Shown: positions 44,154 through 52,869 of the stretch, piece after piece
How positions within the stretch are numbered: position 1 is the stretch's first letter
How the letters are laid out: every line of letters starts with the position of its first letter
Assembly: GCA_035943935.1 (NCBI GenBank)
Contig: DASZBR010000002.1
Location: 62,001 to 126,000 of the forward strand
Direction: 5' to 3'
From: DASZBR01 sp035943935
Lineage (GTDB): Bacteria; Pseudomonadota; Gammaproteobacteria; DASZBR01
DNA length: 64,000 bases
Notes under the pieces: model-generated
The model's input: only the letters and a program-made list of their open reading frames with translations
Database searches by the model: none
Told to the model about the DNA's origin: nothing
Translations under genes and position numbers: made by a program

Positions 44154-45121
44154 GAATGTATGGTCTCCCAGACGAGTTGAGGTGATAAATCTTTCATACA
44201 ACGGTGATGTTTCAGCGGACACTCTCTTTGAAAGCACGGACGACAATATAAATCTATGGATAATATTTTTGCTTTTGTCGAAAGAGGCGGCGTAAAACCC
44301 GGATCAGTTGATCCATATAATGCAATGAGTGGTTTGTCCAACGCGGCAGCAATGTGCATTAATCCTGAATCATTGGTAATCACTAATGACGCTAACGCTA
44401 ATAAATCAATGGCTTCGGATAAGCTAGTGGTTCCGGCCAAATTTTTACACTGATTATTAGTCAATTCATTAATTTTGTCGGTGATGACTTTATCTTTTAG
44501 GGAGCCGAATAACCAGAGTTCAAAATCATGTTCCAATAATTTATTGGCGAGAGTAGCGTAATGCTCTTCTGGCCAACGTTTTGACGGACCAAATTCTGCA
44601 CCCGGACATAAGGCAATAATTTTTTTAGAGGAAGACTCAGCGGTGATCGGATTGGCAATTAATTTGGGTTTCGGTAATTTGTCAGGTAAGACTTCATTTT
44701 TTTCTAAACCTAAAAAAGCAAATCGCTGAATCATTAAGGGCAATAATTTTTTATTTAATAATTTTACATTATTTAATAAGCCGTATCTGAATTCGCCACG
44801 AAATCCTGTGCGTTTTTTAATGCGTGCGGCGAAGGGAATAATCGCCGATTTCCATGAGTTCGGTAATACGATGGCTTCATCATATTGATTTCTTAACGTC
44901 TTTCCGAGTTTCCAGCGTTTTGAAATAGCCAATTCGCCATGTTTAAAGGGCAACGATAATATATTGCTTATTTCAGGCATTCTGTCTAACAACGGCCGTG
45001 TGAAATCAGGCGCGATGACGTCAATGATTGCATCAGGATGACGCATCTTAATAAATTTAAATAAGACTTGTGCCATGACCATATCGCCAACCCATGCGGG
45101 GCCAATGATTAATATATTCAT
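44141..45121 (-). CDS. waaF: Lipopolysaccharide heptosyltransferase II
   Basis: A 326-residue GT9 enzyme starting MNILIIGPAWVGDMVMAQ. It carries LCPGAEFGPSKRWPEEHYA and LVITNDSGLMHIAAALDKPLIALYG, typical of WaaF. A short Cys-rich end (YCRPCFQRECPLKHHRC) is also a WaaF feature. It adds the second heptose of the core. It overlaps the small zinc-finger gene by 4 bases and waaC by 13. Confidence 0.94.
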   Translation of the reverse strand: MNILIIGPAWVGDMVMAQVLFKFIKMRHPDAIIDVIAPDFTRPLLDRMPEISNILSLPFKHGELAISKRWKLGKTLRNQYDEAIVLPNSWKSAIIPFAARIKKRTGFRGEFRYGLLNNVKLLNKKLLPLMIQRFAFLGLEKNEVLPDKLPKPKLIANPITAESSSKKIIALCPGAEFGPSKRWPEEHYATLANKLLEHDFELWLFGSLKDKVITDKINELTNNQCKNLAGTTSLSEAIDLLALASLVITNDSGLMHIAAALDKPLIALYGSTDPGFTPPLSTKAKILSIDLYCRPCFQRECPLKHHRCMKDLSPQLVWETIHSCEF

Positions 45122-45315
45122 GCGACAAAATCAACCAAAGTAAAGTCAGCTTCACAATACGGACATGTCGCTTTGCCTGTTTTTTCGATGGGAAGATACA
45201 CGCGAGGATGCGAATCCCATAAACGCATGTCAGGCATGGGACAGGATAACGGTAAATCTTTTTGGGTTATTTCATAGTGTCGTTTTTGGCTGGCGACAAT
45301 TTTGGTGTTCGACAT
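45118..45315 (-). CDS. Zinc-finger domain protein (NDUFS6-like)
   Basis: A 65-residue protein with Cys25, a His and a Cys-x2-Cys pair in LPLSCPMPDMRLWDSHPRVY and ATCPYCEADFTL, the pattern of the short zinc-finger family related to mitochondrial complex I subunit NDUFS6. These proteins are widespread beside waaF or ilvE in proteobacteria, and their role is not established. It starts directly after the lgt stop and overlaps waaF by 4 bases. Confidence 0.88.
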   Translation of the reverse strand: MSNTKIVASQKRHYEITQKDLPLSCPMPDMRLWDSHPRVYLPIEKTGKATCPYCEADFTLVDFVA

Positions 45316-46113
45316 TCAGCGGTTTTCTCCCAGGCGCCATCGATACGCGCAACGCAGCATTATAAGCCCGATGATAATCATTGGTAAGGACAATAATTGT
45401 CCCATGGTCATCCAGCCAAACGCAATAAATCCGAGCTGCGGATCGGGTTGGCGGAAAAATTCGGCTATAAATCTGAATGATCCATAGCAAAATAAAAATA
45501 ATCCCGAAACGGCCATGCGAGGTTTCGGTTTGCTTGAATAAAGCCAGATGATAATAAATAACAGAACGCCTTCCATGAGAAATTCATAGACTTCTGATGG
45601 ATGTCTGGGAAGGGGGCCTGCTTGAGGGTAGATCATTCCCCAAGGAACATTGGTGACGCGTCCCCATAATTCGCCATTAATAAAATTCCCGATACGACCA
45701 CACGCCAAACCAATCGGAACCAAGGGCACCACAAAATCTCCCACGGCCAGAAATGATTTTTTAATATGCCGGCTATACAACCACAGGGCAACAATCACGC
45801 CGATTAAGCCCCCATGAAAAGCCATTCCGCCATCCCAGACTTTGAAGATGACCAATGGGTTCTGAATAAAAACGGGGAATATATAGAACAAGACATAGCC
45901 AATCCGGCCTCCCAAAAGCACCCCTATGGCGGCATAGAAAATCAGGTCGCTCAGTTGGTCCTTGTTGACGGGGCTTAAGGGGTTGTTTTTGACTCTGAAA
46001 AGGCCCAGAAGGTAGGCGGCTGTGAAACCTACGAGGTACATAATGCCATACCAATGAACGGGCAGGGGGCCGATATGGAAGGCGATGGGGTCGATATGGG
46101 GGTAGATGAACAT
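45316..46113 (-). CDS. lgt: Prolipoprotein diacylglyceryl transferase
   Basis: A 265-residue membrane enzyme with seven hydrophobic segments. It shows the Lgt motifs HWYGIMYL, AFHGGLIG, and the signature GRIGNFINGELWGR followed by RHPSEVYEFLMEG. It attaches diacylglycerol to the lipobox cysteine of lipoproteins such as the MltD here. It heads the minus-strand operon with the LPS heptosyltransferases. Its start faces the PmrA-type box of the divergent orphan 100 bases away. Confidence 0.95.
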   Translation of the reverse strand: MFIYPHIDPIAFHIGPLPVHWYGIMYLVGFTAAYLLGLFRVKNNPLSPVNKDQLSDLIFYAAIGVLLGGRIGYVLFYIFPVFIQNPLVIFKVWDGGMAFHGGLIGVIVALWLYSRHIKKSFLAVGDFVVPLVPIGLACGRIGNFINGELWGRVTNVPWGMIYPQAGPLPRHPSEVYEFLMEGVLLFIIIWLYSSKPKPRMAVSGLFLFCYGSFRFIAEFFRQPDPQLGFIAFGWMTMGQLLSLPMIIIGLIMLRCAYRWRLGENR

Positions 46114-46146
46114 GGGGTGAAAAGGCTCCTCAAAAAAGATTCAAGA

Positions 46147-46162
46147 CTTAATAAAACCTTAA
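46147..46162 (+). promoter_or_regulatory. PmrA-type box upstream of the 115-residue orphan
   Basis: CTTAA, six bases, CTTAA; the second half is part of a CCTTAAGG palindrome. A possible -10 (TAGAAA) lies at 46179-46184 and the gene starts at 46213. It sits between divergent lgt and the orphan. Confidence 0.65.
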
Positions 46163-46212
46163 GGTTCGTAGTGTAACCTAGAAAGCGTAAAAAGCAGAAA
46201 GGGGTAATCCCA

Positions 46213-46560
46213 ATGAAAAATATGGCACGAAAAATATTATTTTGGTCAGCACCGAAAGAAGAAATACCAATCGGTCAAATAGAGCTGTGGAAAGAAAGTA
46301 TGAAAAGTTTATTAAAAAAGATAGCAGATGACAGAGATCCTGAGGCGCTTAAAGAAGCGATCAGTTTCTTAAAAGAATTGAGCAGAAAAAGTGAAAATCA
46401 TGATTTCGTACATGAACATGGTGTCGTAAATTTGCGCAGGATATTTTGGCCACCACAACAAGATGTCAGTGTGTACAGCACACCAGTGAGCAATTATCAC
46501 GAAGCATTAGACAATTTACTCACGACTGGGTTGGAGAACTTCAAAAGATTTCAAGTGTAA
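46213..46560 (+). CDS. Orphan 115-residue protein under a PmrA-type box
   Basis: I recognise no family. The ATG at 46213 follows an AAAGGGGT site. The sequence is helical, with WKESMKSLLKKIADDRDPEALKEAI (WKESMKSLLKKIADD then RDPEALKEAI) and FLKELSRKSENHDFVHEHG. It has no membrane segment or signal peptide. The upstream PmrA-type box and short orphan character make it a candidate effector. Downstream, at 46564, begins a decayed mraY end. Confidence 0.65.
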   Translation: MKNMARKILFWSAPKEEIPIGQIELWKESMKSLLKKIADDRDPEALKEAISFLKELSRKSENHDFVHEHGVVNLRRIFWPPQQDVSVYSTPVSNYHEALDNLLTTGLENFKRFQV

Positions 46561-46563
46561 GCT

Positions 46564-46660
46564 TCATCGTAACTTTAACGTGGTCAGTCCGCTACTACCA
46601 AAATAACGCTGATAATCTAGAAACGAATAAAGCTGTGAACTGACCACACCTTTTTTATCA
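46564..46660 (-). pseudogene. Decayed 3' end of mraY
   Basis: TCATCGTAACTTTAACG and the next 50 bases match the intact mraY end at 47674 onward (TCATCGTAACTTCAATG) at roughly 70% by eye. Translated on the minus strand it gives RF-stop-IISVILVV, then a frame slip and GLTTLKLR, against mraY RFWIITFVLVLCGLATLKLR. Weaker similarity runs to about 46660. It is a fragment with a nonsense codon and a frameshift. Confidence 0.8.
46580..46656 (+). terminator. Long-loop hairpin with T run behind the 115-residue orphan
   Basis: GTGGTCAGT at 46580 pairs perfectly with ACTGACCAC at 46639, followed by ACC and six T. The loop is about 50 bases, which is long for an intrinsic terminator. It lies in the decayed mraY segment. 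Confidence 0.35.
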
Positions 46661-46689
46661 ATCCACCATTTCGGGATCAGGAAAATAAA

Positions 46690-47661
46690 ATGTTTGATAC
46701 TTGTGAGATGTACGATGCGAATGGTGTGCTTACGTCTAACCCGGAAAGCACGACAAAATTGTATATGACTGCGAAGGAAGGCGGCCCACGATTACACGAT
46801 GTAGCACAGCAATTTCCCCATTTAAAAACATTGATGATTGATTCACATAACACAGCAAACCTGGGTGAGTTTTTAGATATTTCACATTCAGTTGGACAAA
46901 ATCTTGCGTATTTGACAGAACTTGTTTTGTCTCACGGTGAAATTGCCGATACTCACTTTCGCCAATTACTCTCGTGCTGTCCCCAATTGGAAAAGCTAGA
47001 GCTTAGTTCCATCCGTGTCTGGGGTTCTTTAATGCAGTGCGATACTCTGCCTAAATTAGTCTCTTTATGTGTAAGAGACTCCTGGATGGGTTCTACGGCA
47101 TTCGAATATTTGCTTCCACAATGTCCATCATTACGCGGATTGGAAATTAAGGGCAGTTATGTTGCAGACGATCTTTTAGCGGTTTTTCAGAAAGTTAAAA
47201 ATAGTTTGTCAGGCCTGAAGGAACTTATGATAAGTGGACACGAATTCGTCGGGTGCGAAATACAAACAATTTCCGATGAACTTGAAGCAATGTTTCGGAT
47301 ACTTCCCGCTTTAGAAAGATTTATGAATTATAGAGTTATTGATATTTTAAAAGTGGCATTGCAAGAAAATAGAATATTTTTAGCGAAAAAAATTCTTCTG
47401 GTCTGTCCTGGCATAACGTATATTCCTGAAAATGAGGCATCTCAGAAACTTTTTGAGAAATTAAGCGCTGAAGTTGCAGTGGAAAAATGGGAAAGATCGG
47501 TGCGCGTCATTCAAGCGAATGATAGTACCGTTAGTCGAAGCGGAGATTGGTATGTATTTTTTCCTGAGACTTCACGTTGTCTCAGTTCTGAAGAAGCAAA
47601 TCTTGTAGGTGTTGATGTGGATACGGAAAGTAACATATATAAAATATGCATTATTGCCTGA
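46690..47661 (+). CDS. Leucine-rich-repeat protein, orphan, candidate effector
   Basis: A 323-residue protein. Residues 30-190 contain about five or six LRR units of the F-box/AMN1-like type: LKTLMIDSHNTANLG, LTELVLSHGEIAD, LEKLELSSIRVWG, LVSLCVRDSWMGS, LRGLEIKGSYVAD and LKELMISGHEFVG. There is no F-box that I can see at the N-terminus, and the C-terminal 130 residues show no repeat. A CAGGA site precedes the ATG. Eukaryote-like LRR proteins are common Legionellales effectors. The gene lies between a decayed and an intact mraY 3' end. Confidence 0.78.
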   Translation: MFDTCEMYDANGVLTSNPESTTKLYMTAKEGGPRLHDVAQQFPHLKTLMIDSHNTANLGEFLDISHSVGQNLAYLTELVLSHGEIADTHFRQLLSCCPQLEKLELSSIRVWGSLMQCDTLPKLVSLCVRDSWMGSTAFEYLLPQCPSLRGLEIKGSYVADDLLAVFQKVKNSLSGLKELMISGHEFVGCEIQTISDELEAMFRILPALERFMNYRVIDILKVALQENRIFLAKKILLVCPGITYIPENEASQKLFEKLSAEVAVEKWERSVRVIQANDSTVSRSGDWYVFFPETSRCLSSEEANLVGVDVDTESNIYKICIIA

Positions 47662-47673
47662 AACTTTTTGTCA

Positions 47674-48756
47674 TCATCGTAACTTCAATGTCGCTAATCC
47701 GCACAATACCAATACGAAAGTAATAATCCAGAATCGAACAATGACGCGCGGTTCTGGCCACCCCTTTAATTCGAAGTGATGATGTATCGGCGCCATCTTA
47801 AAAATTCTTTTTCCCGTTAATTTAAATGATGCGACTTGTAAGATTACCGAGACGGTTTCTAACACAAATACGCCGCCCATTAAGAATAAAACTAATTCTT
47901 GTCGAACTATTACAGCAATAACGCCCAACGCTGCGCCTAAGGCGAGTGCCCCGACATCACCCATAAATACTTGTGCGGGATACGTATTGAACCACAAAAA
48001 CCCCAAACCAGAACCGACTAAAGCGCCGCAGAAAACGGCTAATTCTCCTGCGCCCGGAACATAGGGAATGCTTAAATATTTTGCAAAGGCAATATTGCCG
48101 GTTAAATACGCAAATATTCCGAGCGCTCCGCCGACCAGTACTGTGGGAAGTATCGCTAAGCCATCTAAGCCGTCGGTTAAATTAACGGCATTGCTACTGC
48201 CGACAATGACTAAATACACAAAGAAAATATAAAATAATCCCATTTCTATATACGTATTTTTTAAGAAGGGAATTAATAATTGGGTATCCGTAGGGGATTG
48301 TGCAATGTGATATAAAAATATAGCGGCACCAAAACCGATTATAGACTGGCTTAAATATTTCCACCGTGCAGATAAGCCCTTGCTATTTTTTAAGATTAAT
48401 TTTTTATAGTCATCGACAAAGCCAATCACACCAAATCCTAACGTCACTAAGAGCGTTACCCATAAATAAATATTATTCAAATCACCCCATAATAAAGTGC
48501 TTAATGAAATCGCAATTAAAATTAATGTCCCGCCCATCGTGGGTGTGCCTGATTTACTCAAGTGGGATTGTGGACCATCGGTTCTGACCATCTGTCCAAT
48601 TTGATAGCGACTTAAATAGCGAATCATCATGGGGCCTACACATAATGAAATCGCCAGCGCGGTGAGGGCACCTAAAATAGTTCGTAACGTTAAATAATCA
48701 AATACATTAAAAAAACGATAATAATGGGATAGCCAGTGGGTTAACCAAAGTAGCAT
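47674..48756 (-). CDS. mraY: Phospho-N-acetylmuramoyl-pentapeptide transferase
   Basis: A 360-residue membrane enzyme with about ten hydrophobic segments. The active-site aspartates lie in VGFVDDYKK and NLTDGLDGLA, and the HHHFE motif in MAPIHHHFELKGWPEPR. It makes lipid I from UDP-MurNAc-pentapeptide. It overlaps murE by 16 bases. In most dcw clusters murF lies between murE and mraY; here it is missing from that place and found at 54858. Confidence 0.96.
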   Translation of the reverse strand: MLLWLTHWLSHYYRFFNVFDYLTLRTILGALTALAISLCVGPMMIRYLSRYQIGQMVRTDGPQSHLSKSGTPTMGGTLILIAISLSTLLWGDLNNIYLWVTLLVTLGFGVIGFVDDYKKLILKNSKGLSARWKYLSQSIIGFGAAIFLYHIAQSPTDTQLLIPFLKNTYIEMGLFYIFFVYLVIVGSSNAVNLTDGLDGLAILPTVLVGGALGIFAYLTGNIAFAKYLSIPYVPGAGELAVFCGALVGSGLGFLWFNTYPAQVFMGDVGALALGAALGVIAVIVRQELVLFLMGGVFVLETVSVILQVASFKLTGKRIFKMAPIHHHFELKGWPEPRVIVRFWIITFVLVLCGLATLKLR

Positions 48757-49940
48757 AAAATTTCCTTTTTAACTTCCAATTCATCACTGAACGGGAATCG
48801 TTCATGGTTTATTTCCTGATACGTTTCGTGGCCTTTGCCGGCAATCAAAACAATATCGTTGGGTTGAGCGGATTGAATCGCATGTTGAATCGCGCGTTGT
48901 CGGTCGTGTTCTGTAATAATAGTTTCTTTGTTTTTAATTCCTGTTTTTATTTCAGCAATAATTTCGAGGGGGTTTTCGGTGCGCGGATTGTCGTCTGTTA
49001 ATATCACAAAATCGGCGAGTTTCTCTGCAATTCGGCCCATTAACGGACGTTTGCCTTTATCGCGATCGCCACCGCAACCAAAGACACACCAAATATTGCC
49101 ATGACAATGCTCGCGCAATGTTTTTAAGGTTTTTTCGAGTGCGTCGGGCGTATGTGCATAATCAATGACAATCATAGATTTATTGGGTGCGTGAATGACT
49201 TGCATGCGGCCTGAGATGTTTTTGAGTTGAGCAATATAATTTAAAGTATCAGATAATTTTATATTTAATAAACCTAATACGGTGACTACGGCTAATAAAT
49301 TACTGATATTAAATTTGCCAAATAAACTCGTTTCGAGGATTCCATCTCCCCACGGCGTATGAATCTCTGCCGTAGTGCCCAAAGAATGCGGCGTAATTTT
49401 TGAGGCATATATAAAGGGTATATTTTTAATAGGACATTTTTTTAATTCTGTTGACGTACAGTAGAGTGGGGTGGATTTTAATTGCTTCGCAAATTTCAAA
49501 CCCGTTTTATCGTCTACGTTAATAATATTATAGTTAGGTTTAAAATCAGCAAATAATTTAAATTTAGCTTGTTCATAATTTTTTAAGGTTTTATGGTAAT
49601 CCAGGTGGTCGCGTGTAAGATTGGTAAATATTCCTGCAAAAAATTCTGTATTTTTTAATCTATTTTGATCTAGGCCGTGTGATGATGCTTCAAGTGCAAT
49701 GACGTCCGTTTTTTTATCTAGAAAATCCGCAAATATTTTTTTTAATTCATCGGGGCTTGGCGTCGTGAGTCGAGCGGGTTCTAAATGATCAATGAGGCCA
49801 TTACCTAACGTGCCAATTACACCTGTGTTTAATCCATGTAATTTCAACGCGCGCGCAATAAAGTGCGTGATCGATGTTTTTCCATTGGTTCCTGTGACAC
49901 CAATTATTTTAGGTTGCTGCTGTATTATCGGGGGGGACAT
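48741..49940 (-). CDS. murE: UDP-MurNAc tripeptide ligase MurE, lacking the N-terminal UDP-binding domain
   Basis: A 399-residue Mur ligase. The ATP loop GVTGTNGKTS lies at residues 14-23, whereas complete MurE (about 480-500 residues) has about 100 residues of uridine-binding domain before it. The central domain has LTRDHLDYH. The C-terminal domain has the DNPRTENP motif near residue 318, whose DNPR selects meso-diaminopimelate. Upstream is the end of ftsI (32-base overlap), so no hidden N-terminus exists in this place. It is either a shortened functional enzyme or a defective copy. Confidence 0.88.
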   Translation of the reverse strand: MSPPIIQQQPKIIGVTGTNGKTSITHFIARALKLHGLNTGVIGTLGNGLIDHLEPARLTTPSPDELKKIFADFLDKKTDVIALEASSHGLDQNRLKNTEFFAGIFTNLTRDHLDYHKTLKNYEQAKFKLFADFKPNYNIINVDDKTGLKFAKQLKSTPLYCTSTELKKCPIKNIPFIYASKITPHSLGTTAEIHTPWGDGILETSLFGKFNISNLLAVVTVLGLLNIKLSDTLNYIAQLKNISGRMQVIHAPNKSMIVIDYAHTPDALEKTLKTLREHCHGNIWCVFGCGGDRDKGKRPLMGRIAEKLADFVILTDDNPRTENPLEIIAEIKTGIKNKETIITEHDRQRAIQHAIQSAQPNDIVLIAGKGHETYQEINHERFPFSDELEVKKEILCYFG

Positions 49941-51600
49941 TTAAAATCCTCAATGCATCGCCCATGACTTTTGCGAAAATAGGGCCTGCCACATCCCCGC
50001 CAAAATACGCTTTTTTGGTGGGATCATGCAACTCCACCGCAATCACTAATCGAGGATTGGTTGCCGGAGCCATTCCCACAAACACAGCATTATGGTGATT
50101 TAACTCATAACCATGGGGCCCTAAGATTCTTGTGGTCCCCGTTTTCCCTGAAATAATATAGTTTGGCACACGAGCAGCAACAGCAGTACCGCCATGTTTA
50201 TCTAATACGGTTTCAAGCATGCCGCGAAGTTCCAGCGCGACCTTAGGAGAAATAACTTGTTTAGTTTGCGGGGGAGTATTCACCATAAATAAGCTTAAAG
50301 GAGTTTCTTGTCCGTCGTTGGCTATGGTTTGATAAGTATGTGCCAGTTGAAGCAGATTAACAGAAATGCCGTACCCGAAAGCAATCGTCGCTAATACAAA
50401 TGCCGAGTGATCGGCATTCGTTGCGATATAGCCATCGCTTTCACCTGGGAAGCCTATGCCTGTTGGTTGTACAAATCCAAACGAATGGATCATATTTAAA
50501 AAATTGCTGTGGGGGAGGGATAAAATAGTTTTTGATATACCGACATTACTGGAGACTTCTAAGACGCGAGTGAGTGTAATAACTCCATTGTTATTGCCAT
50601 CATCGAGGTCGTCGACTTTTTTGCCGTCGACAAACCAATAGCCAGGATTCGTATCGACCAATGAATTGGGTGTATATCTTCCTGAGGATAATGCAGTTGC
50701 CATTGCAATGGTTTTCATGGTTGAACCGGGTTCAAACAAATCGGTTACTGCGCGATTTCTATAAATACCCGATTCTGATTTCGGTCTAATATTGGGATTA
50801 AATGACGGCGCATTTGCCATTGCCAAAATTTCACCCGTTTTGACATCGAGAATGACAATGGATCCAGATTGCGCACCAAAATATTTCAGGCCCTCATCTA
50901 ATTCATGGTAGGCGATATATTGTAAACGGTTATCAATGCTTAAGGTTAAGTTGTGACCAGGGACAGGCTCGCGAAGTGTGCCAAGACTCGATACTTCATT
51001 GCCGTAGCGATCTTGAATAACTTTTTTCAGGCCAGGGCTACCGGAGAGCCAACTGTTATATTCCAGCTCTAAACCTTCTTGACCGATATCATCAATATTC
51101 GTTATGCCAATTAATTGGGAGGACGATTCGCCTTCAGGATAAAAACGGCGATACTGTCTTTCTAGAAATAAACCCTTAATATTTAAATTTTCGAGATCAG
51201 TGGCGAGGGTGGGCGATAAATCGCGTTTGAGATAGAGAAATTGTTTATGCTTGAATTTTTCGAGTTGATCTTGAATTTCCGATGGCTCGAGCGAGAGAAA
51301 TTGTGATAAGGAAATTAATTGTGCTTGGGTTAAAACAACTTTGGTTGGATCTACCCATGCTGCATAAACAGGAGTACTAATGGCCAGAGGTTGGCCGTTT
51401 CGGTCTGTGATCATTCCGCGGTAAGCAGGAAGTACGATTTCTCGAATAGCGCGTTGTGACCATTGGTTTTGCAAAAAATGCCGTTTAATTACGCTTAGAT
51501 CAACCAAACGAAAAACTAACGCAGCAATGATACAGATAAGCAAAACAGCAACCGCCACAAGCCGCCGCACATGGGTTGGCTCAGCTTGTGGGGATGTCAT
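49909..51600 (-). CDS. ftsI: Septal peptidoglycan transpeptidase FtsI (PBP3)
   Basis: A 563-residue class B penicillin-binding protein. A hydrophobic N-terminal anchor (LVAVAVLLICIIAALVFRLVD) given here as AVAVLLICIIAALVF is followed by the dimerisation domain with YRGMITDRNGQPLA. The transpeptidase motifs are GSTMK (nucleophile Ser), SSN and SGKTGT. It crosslinks septal murein. It overlaps ftsL by 4 bases and murE by 32. Confidence 0.95.
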   Translation of the reverse strand: MTSPQAEPTHVRRLVAVAVLLICIIAALVFRLVDLSVIKRHFLQNQWSQRAIREIVLPAYRGMITDRNGQPLAISTPVYAAWVDPTKVVLTQAQLISLSQFLSLEPSEIQDQLEKFKHKQFLYLKRDLSPTLATDLENLNIKGLFLERQYRRFYPEGESSSQLIGITNIDDIGQEGLELEYNSWLSGSPGLKKVIQDRYGNEVSSLGTLREPVPGHNLTLSIDNRLQYIAYHELDEGLKYFGAQSGSIVILDVKTGEILAMANAPSFNPNIRPKSESGIYRNRAVTDLFEPGSTMKTIAMATALSSGRYTPNSLVDTNPGYWFVDGKKVDDLDDGNNNGVITLTRVLEVSSNVGISKTILSLPHSNFLNMIHSFGFVQPTGIGFPGESDGYIATNADHSAFVLATIAFGYGISVNLLQLAHTYQTIANDGQETPLSLFMVNTPPQTKQVISPKVALELRGMLETVLDKHGGTAVAARVPNYIISGKTGTTRILGPHGYELNHHNAVFVGMAPATNPRLVIAVELHDPTKKAYFGGDVAGPIFAKVMGDALRILNVPPDNTAAT

Positions 51601-51941
51601 GGATGAATAATCACGACCTTTTGTGCATTAGGGAATACTAAACCATCATCTTGTTTTGCAGCGCGTTCGACACGAGAAGGGGCAACCCAGGTATTTTTTT
51701 CCAGTAATAATTGTCCATATTCGGTTTGAATCAAATTGCGATCATGTTGAAGGCTGGACAATTCCCCCACCATTTTTCGATTACTATCCGAGAGTGTAAT
51801 GACACTCAATGCAGAAATCACAATCGCAAAGACGAGAAGAAATGTCGTCATGGCTTGTCGTGAGAGCGCAATCGCTCGAATGTGTGCCGGCGAAGCGGCG
51901 ATTACAATTCCTTGAGTCAGGGCACGTGCAGCTGCATTCAT
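51597..51941 (-). CDS. ftsL: Cell division protein FtsL
   Basis: A 114-residue bitopic protein with a short cytoplasmic N-terminus, one membrane segment (TFLLVFAIVISALSVI) and a periplasmic coiled coil, as in FtsL. Sequence identity within this family is always low, so position between rsmH and ftsI (4-base overlaps on both sides) carries weight. It bridges FtsB and FtsQ to FtsWI at the septum. Confidence 0.88.
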   Translation of the reverse strand: MNAAARALTQGIVIAASPAHIRAIALSRQAMTTFLLVFAIVISALSVITLSDSNRKMVGELSSLQHDRNLIQTEYGQLLLEKNTWVAPSRVERAAKQDDGLVFPNAQKVVIIHP

Positions 51942-52867
51942 GAGAGTTTCTCCACAATTCGTAAAATGGCGCTTCGAGAGCGCGGGTTATCTTTCATTTC
52001 TGCTTCCGTGGGTTTTATGGCTCGACCCATCGTTCGCAGACTCTTTTTCAACTCTCGATCTTTAATCGGGAGTTGCCGTAAAACGACATCACCGTGAATT
52101 TCTTCTTGAATGAACTGCTTAACGATTCGGTCTTCGAGAGAGTGAAAACTCACGACAGCCAATCGCCCGTTATTTTTTAGAATTTCTAAACAGTGGGGTA
52201 ACACTGTTCTCAGTACCTCTAATTCTTGGTTAATATAAATTCGTAGAGCCTGAAACGCGCGAGTCGCTGGATGTTTATCGCGTTCCCATGCCGGATTAGC
52301 TTTTTTAATAATTTCGGCTAATCGAAGCGTATTCGTGATGGGCATTTCTTTTTGTTCAGTCACAATGGCCCGTGCAATTTTCTTTGCGAATCTTTCTTCG
52401 CCGTAGGTTTTTAATATTTCGGCCAGTTTTTCTTCTCTGACGGTTTCTAGAAACTCTGCAACACTTTGTCCTTTATCCGGATCCATTCTCATGTCGAGTG
52501 GACCGTCTTTTTGAAAACTAAAGCCTCTTGTCGCGTCATCTAATTGCGGGGAAGACACACCCAAATCCAATAAAATTCCCGCTATATTTGCTGTAATATT
52601 ATTTTCATCGGCAATTTTTTTAATATTTTTAAAAGACTCTCGAATAAAATAAAAATTTTTGTTTTTAATTTTGTGGGCCTCTTTTTCGGCTTCTGGATCT
52701 TGATCTATGGCAAATAATTTTCCGTGTTCATTTAATTTTTCTAATATCGCTCGGCTATGTCCGCCGCGTCCAAACGTTCCATCGATGTAAATCCCCGAAG
52801 GGTCTATCGCTAATCCCGTCAAAACCTCTGACAGCAACACCGGCCGGTGATCGAAAACATAAGGCAT
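51938..52867 (-). CDS. rsmH: 16S rRNA (cytosine(1402)-N4)-methyltransferase
   Basis: A 309-residue protein starting FDHRPVLLSEVLTGLAI. The family motifs DGTFGRGGHSRAIL, ILLDLGVSSPQLDDATRGFSF and VVSFHSLEDRIVKQF are present. It methylates the 30S decoding centre. It follows mraZ after 2 bases in the dcw cluster. Length is normal. Confidence 0.96.
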   Translation of the reverse strand: MPYVFDHRPVLLSEVLTGLAIDPSGIYIDGTFGRGGHSRAILEKLNEHGKLFAIDQDPEAEKEAHKIKNKNFYFIRESFKNIKKIADENNITANIAGILLDLGVSSPQLDDATRGFSFQKDGPLDMRMDPDKGQSVAEFLETVREEKLAEILKTYGEERFAKKIARAIVTEQKEMPITNTLRLAEIIKKANPAWERDKHPATRAFQALRIYINQELEVLRTVLPHCLEILKNNGRLAVVSFHSLEDRIVKQFIQEEIHGDVVLRQLPIKDRELKKSLRTMGRAIKPTEAEMKDNPRSRSAILRIVEKLS

Positions 52868-52869
52868 GT

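Noticed and set aside
46580..46656. Hairpin plus T run as a dedicated strong terminator or small RNA
   Set aside because: The stem lies in decayed mraY sequence and the loop is about 50 bases; I list it only at low confidence.
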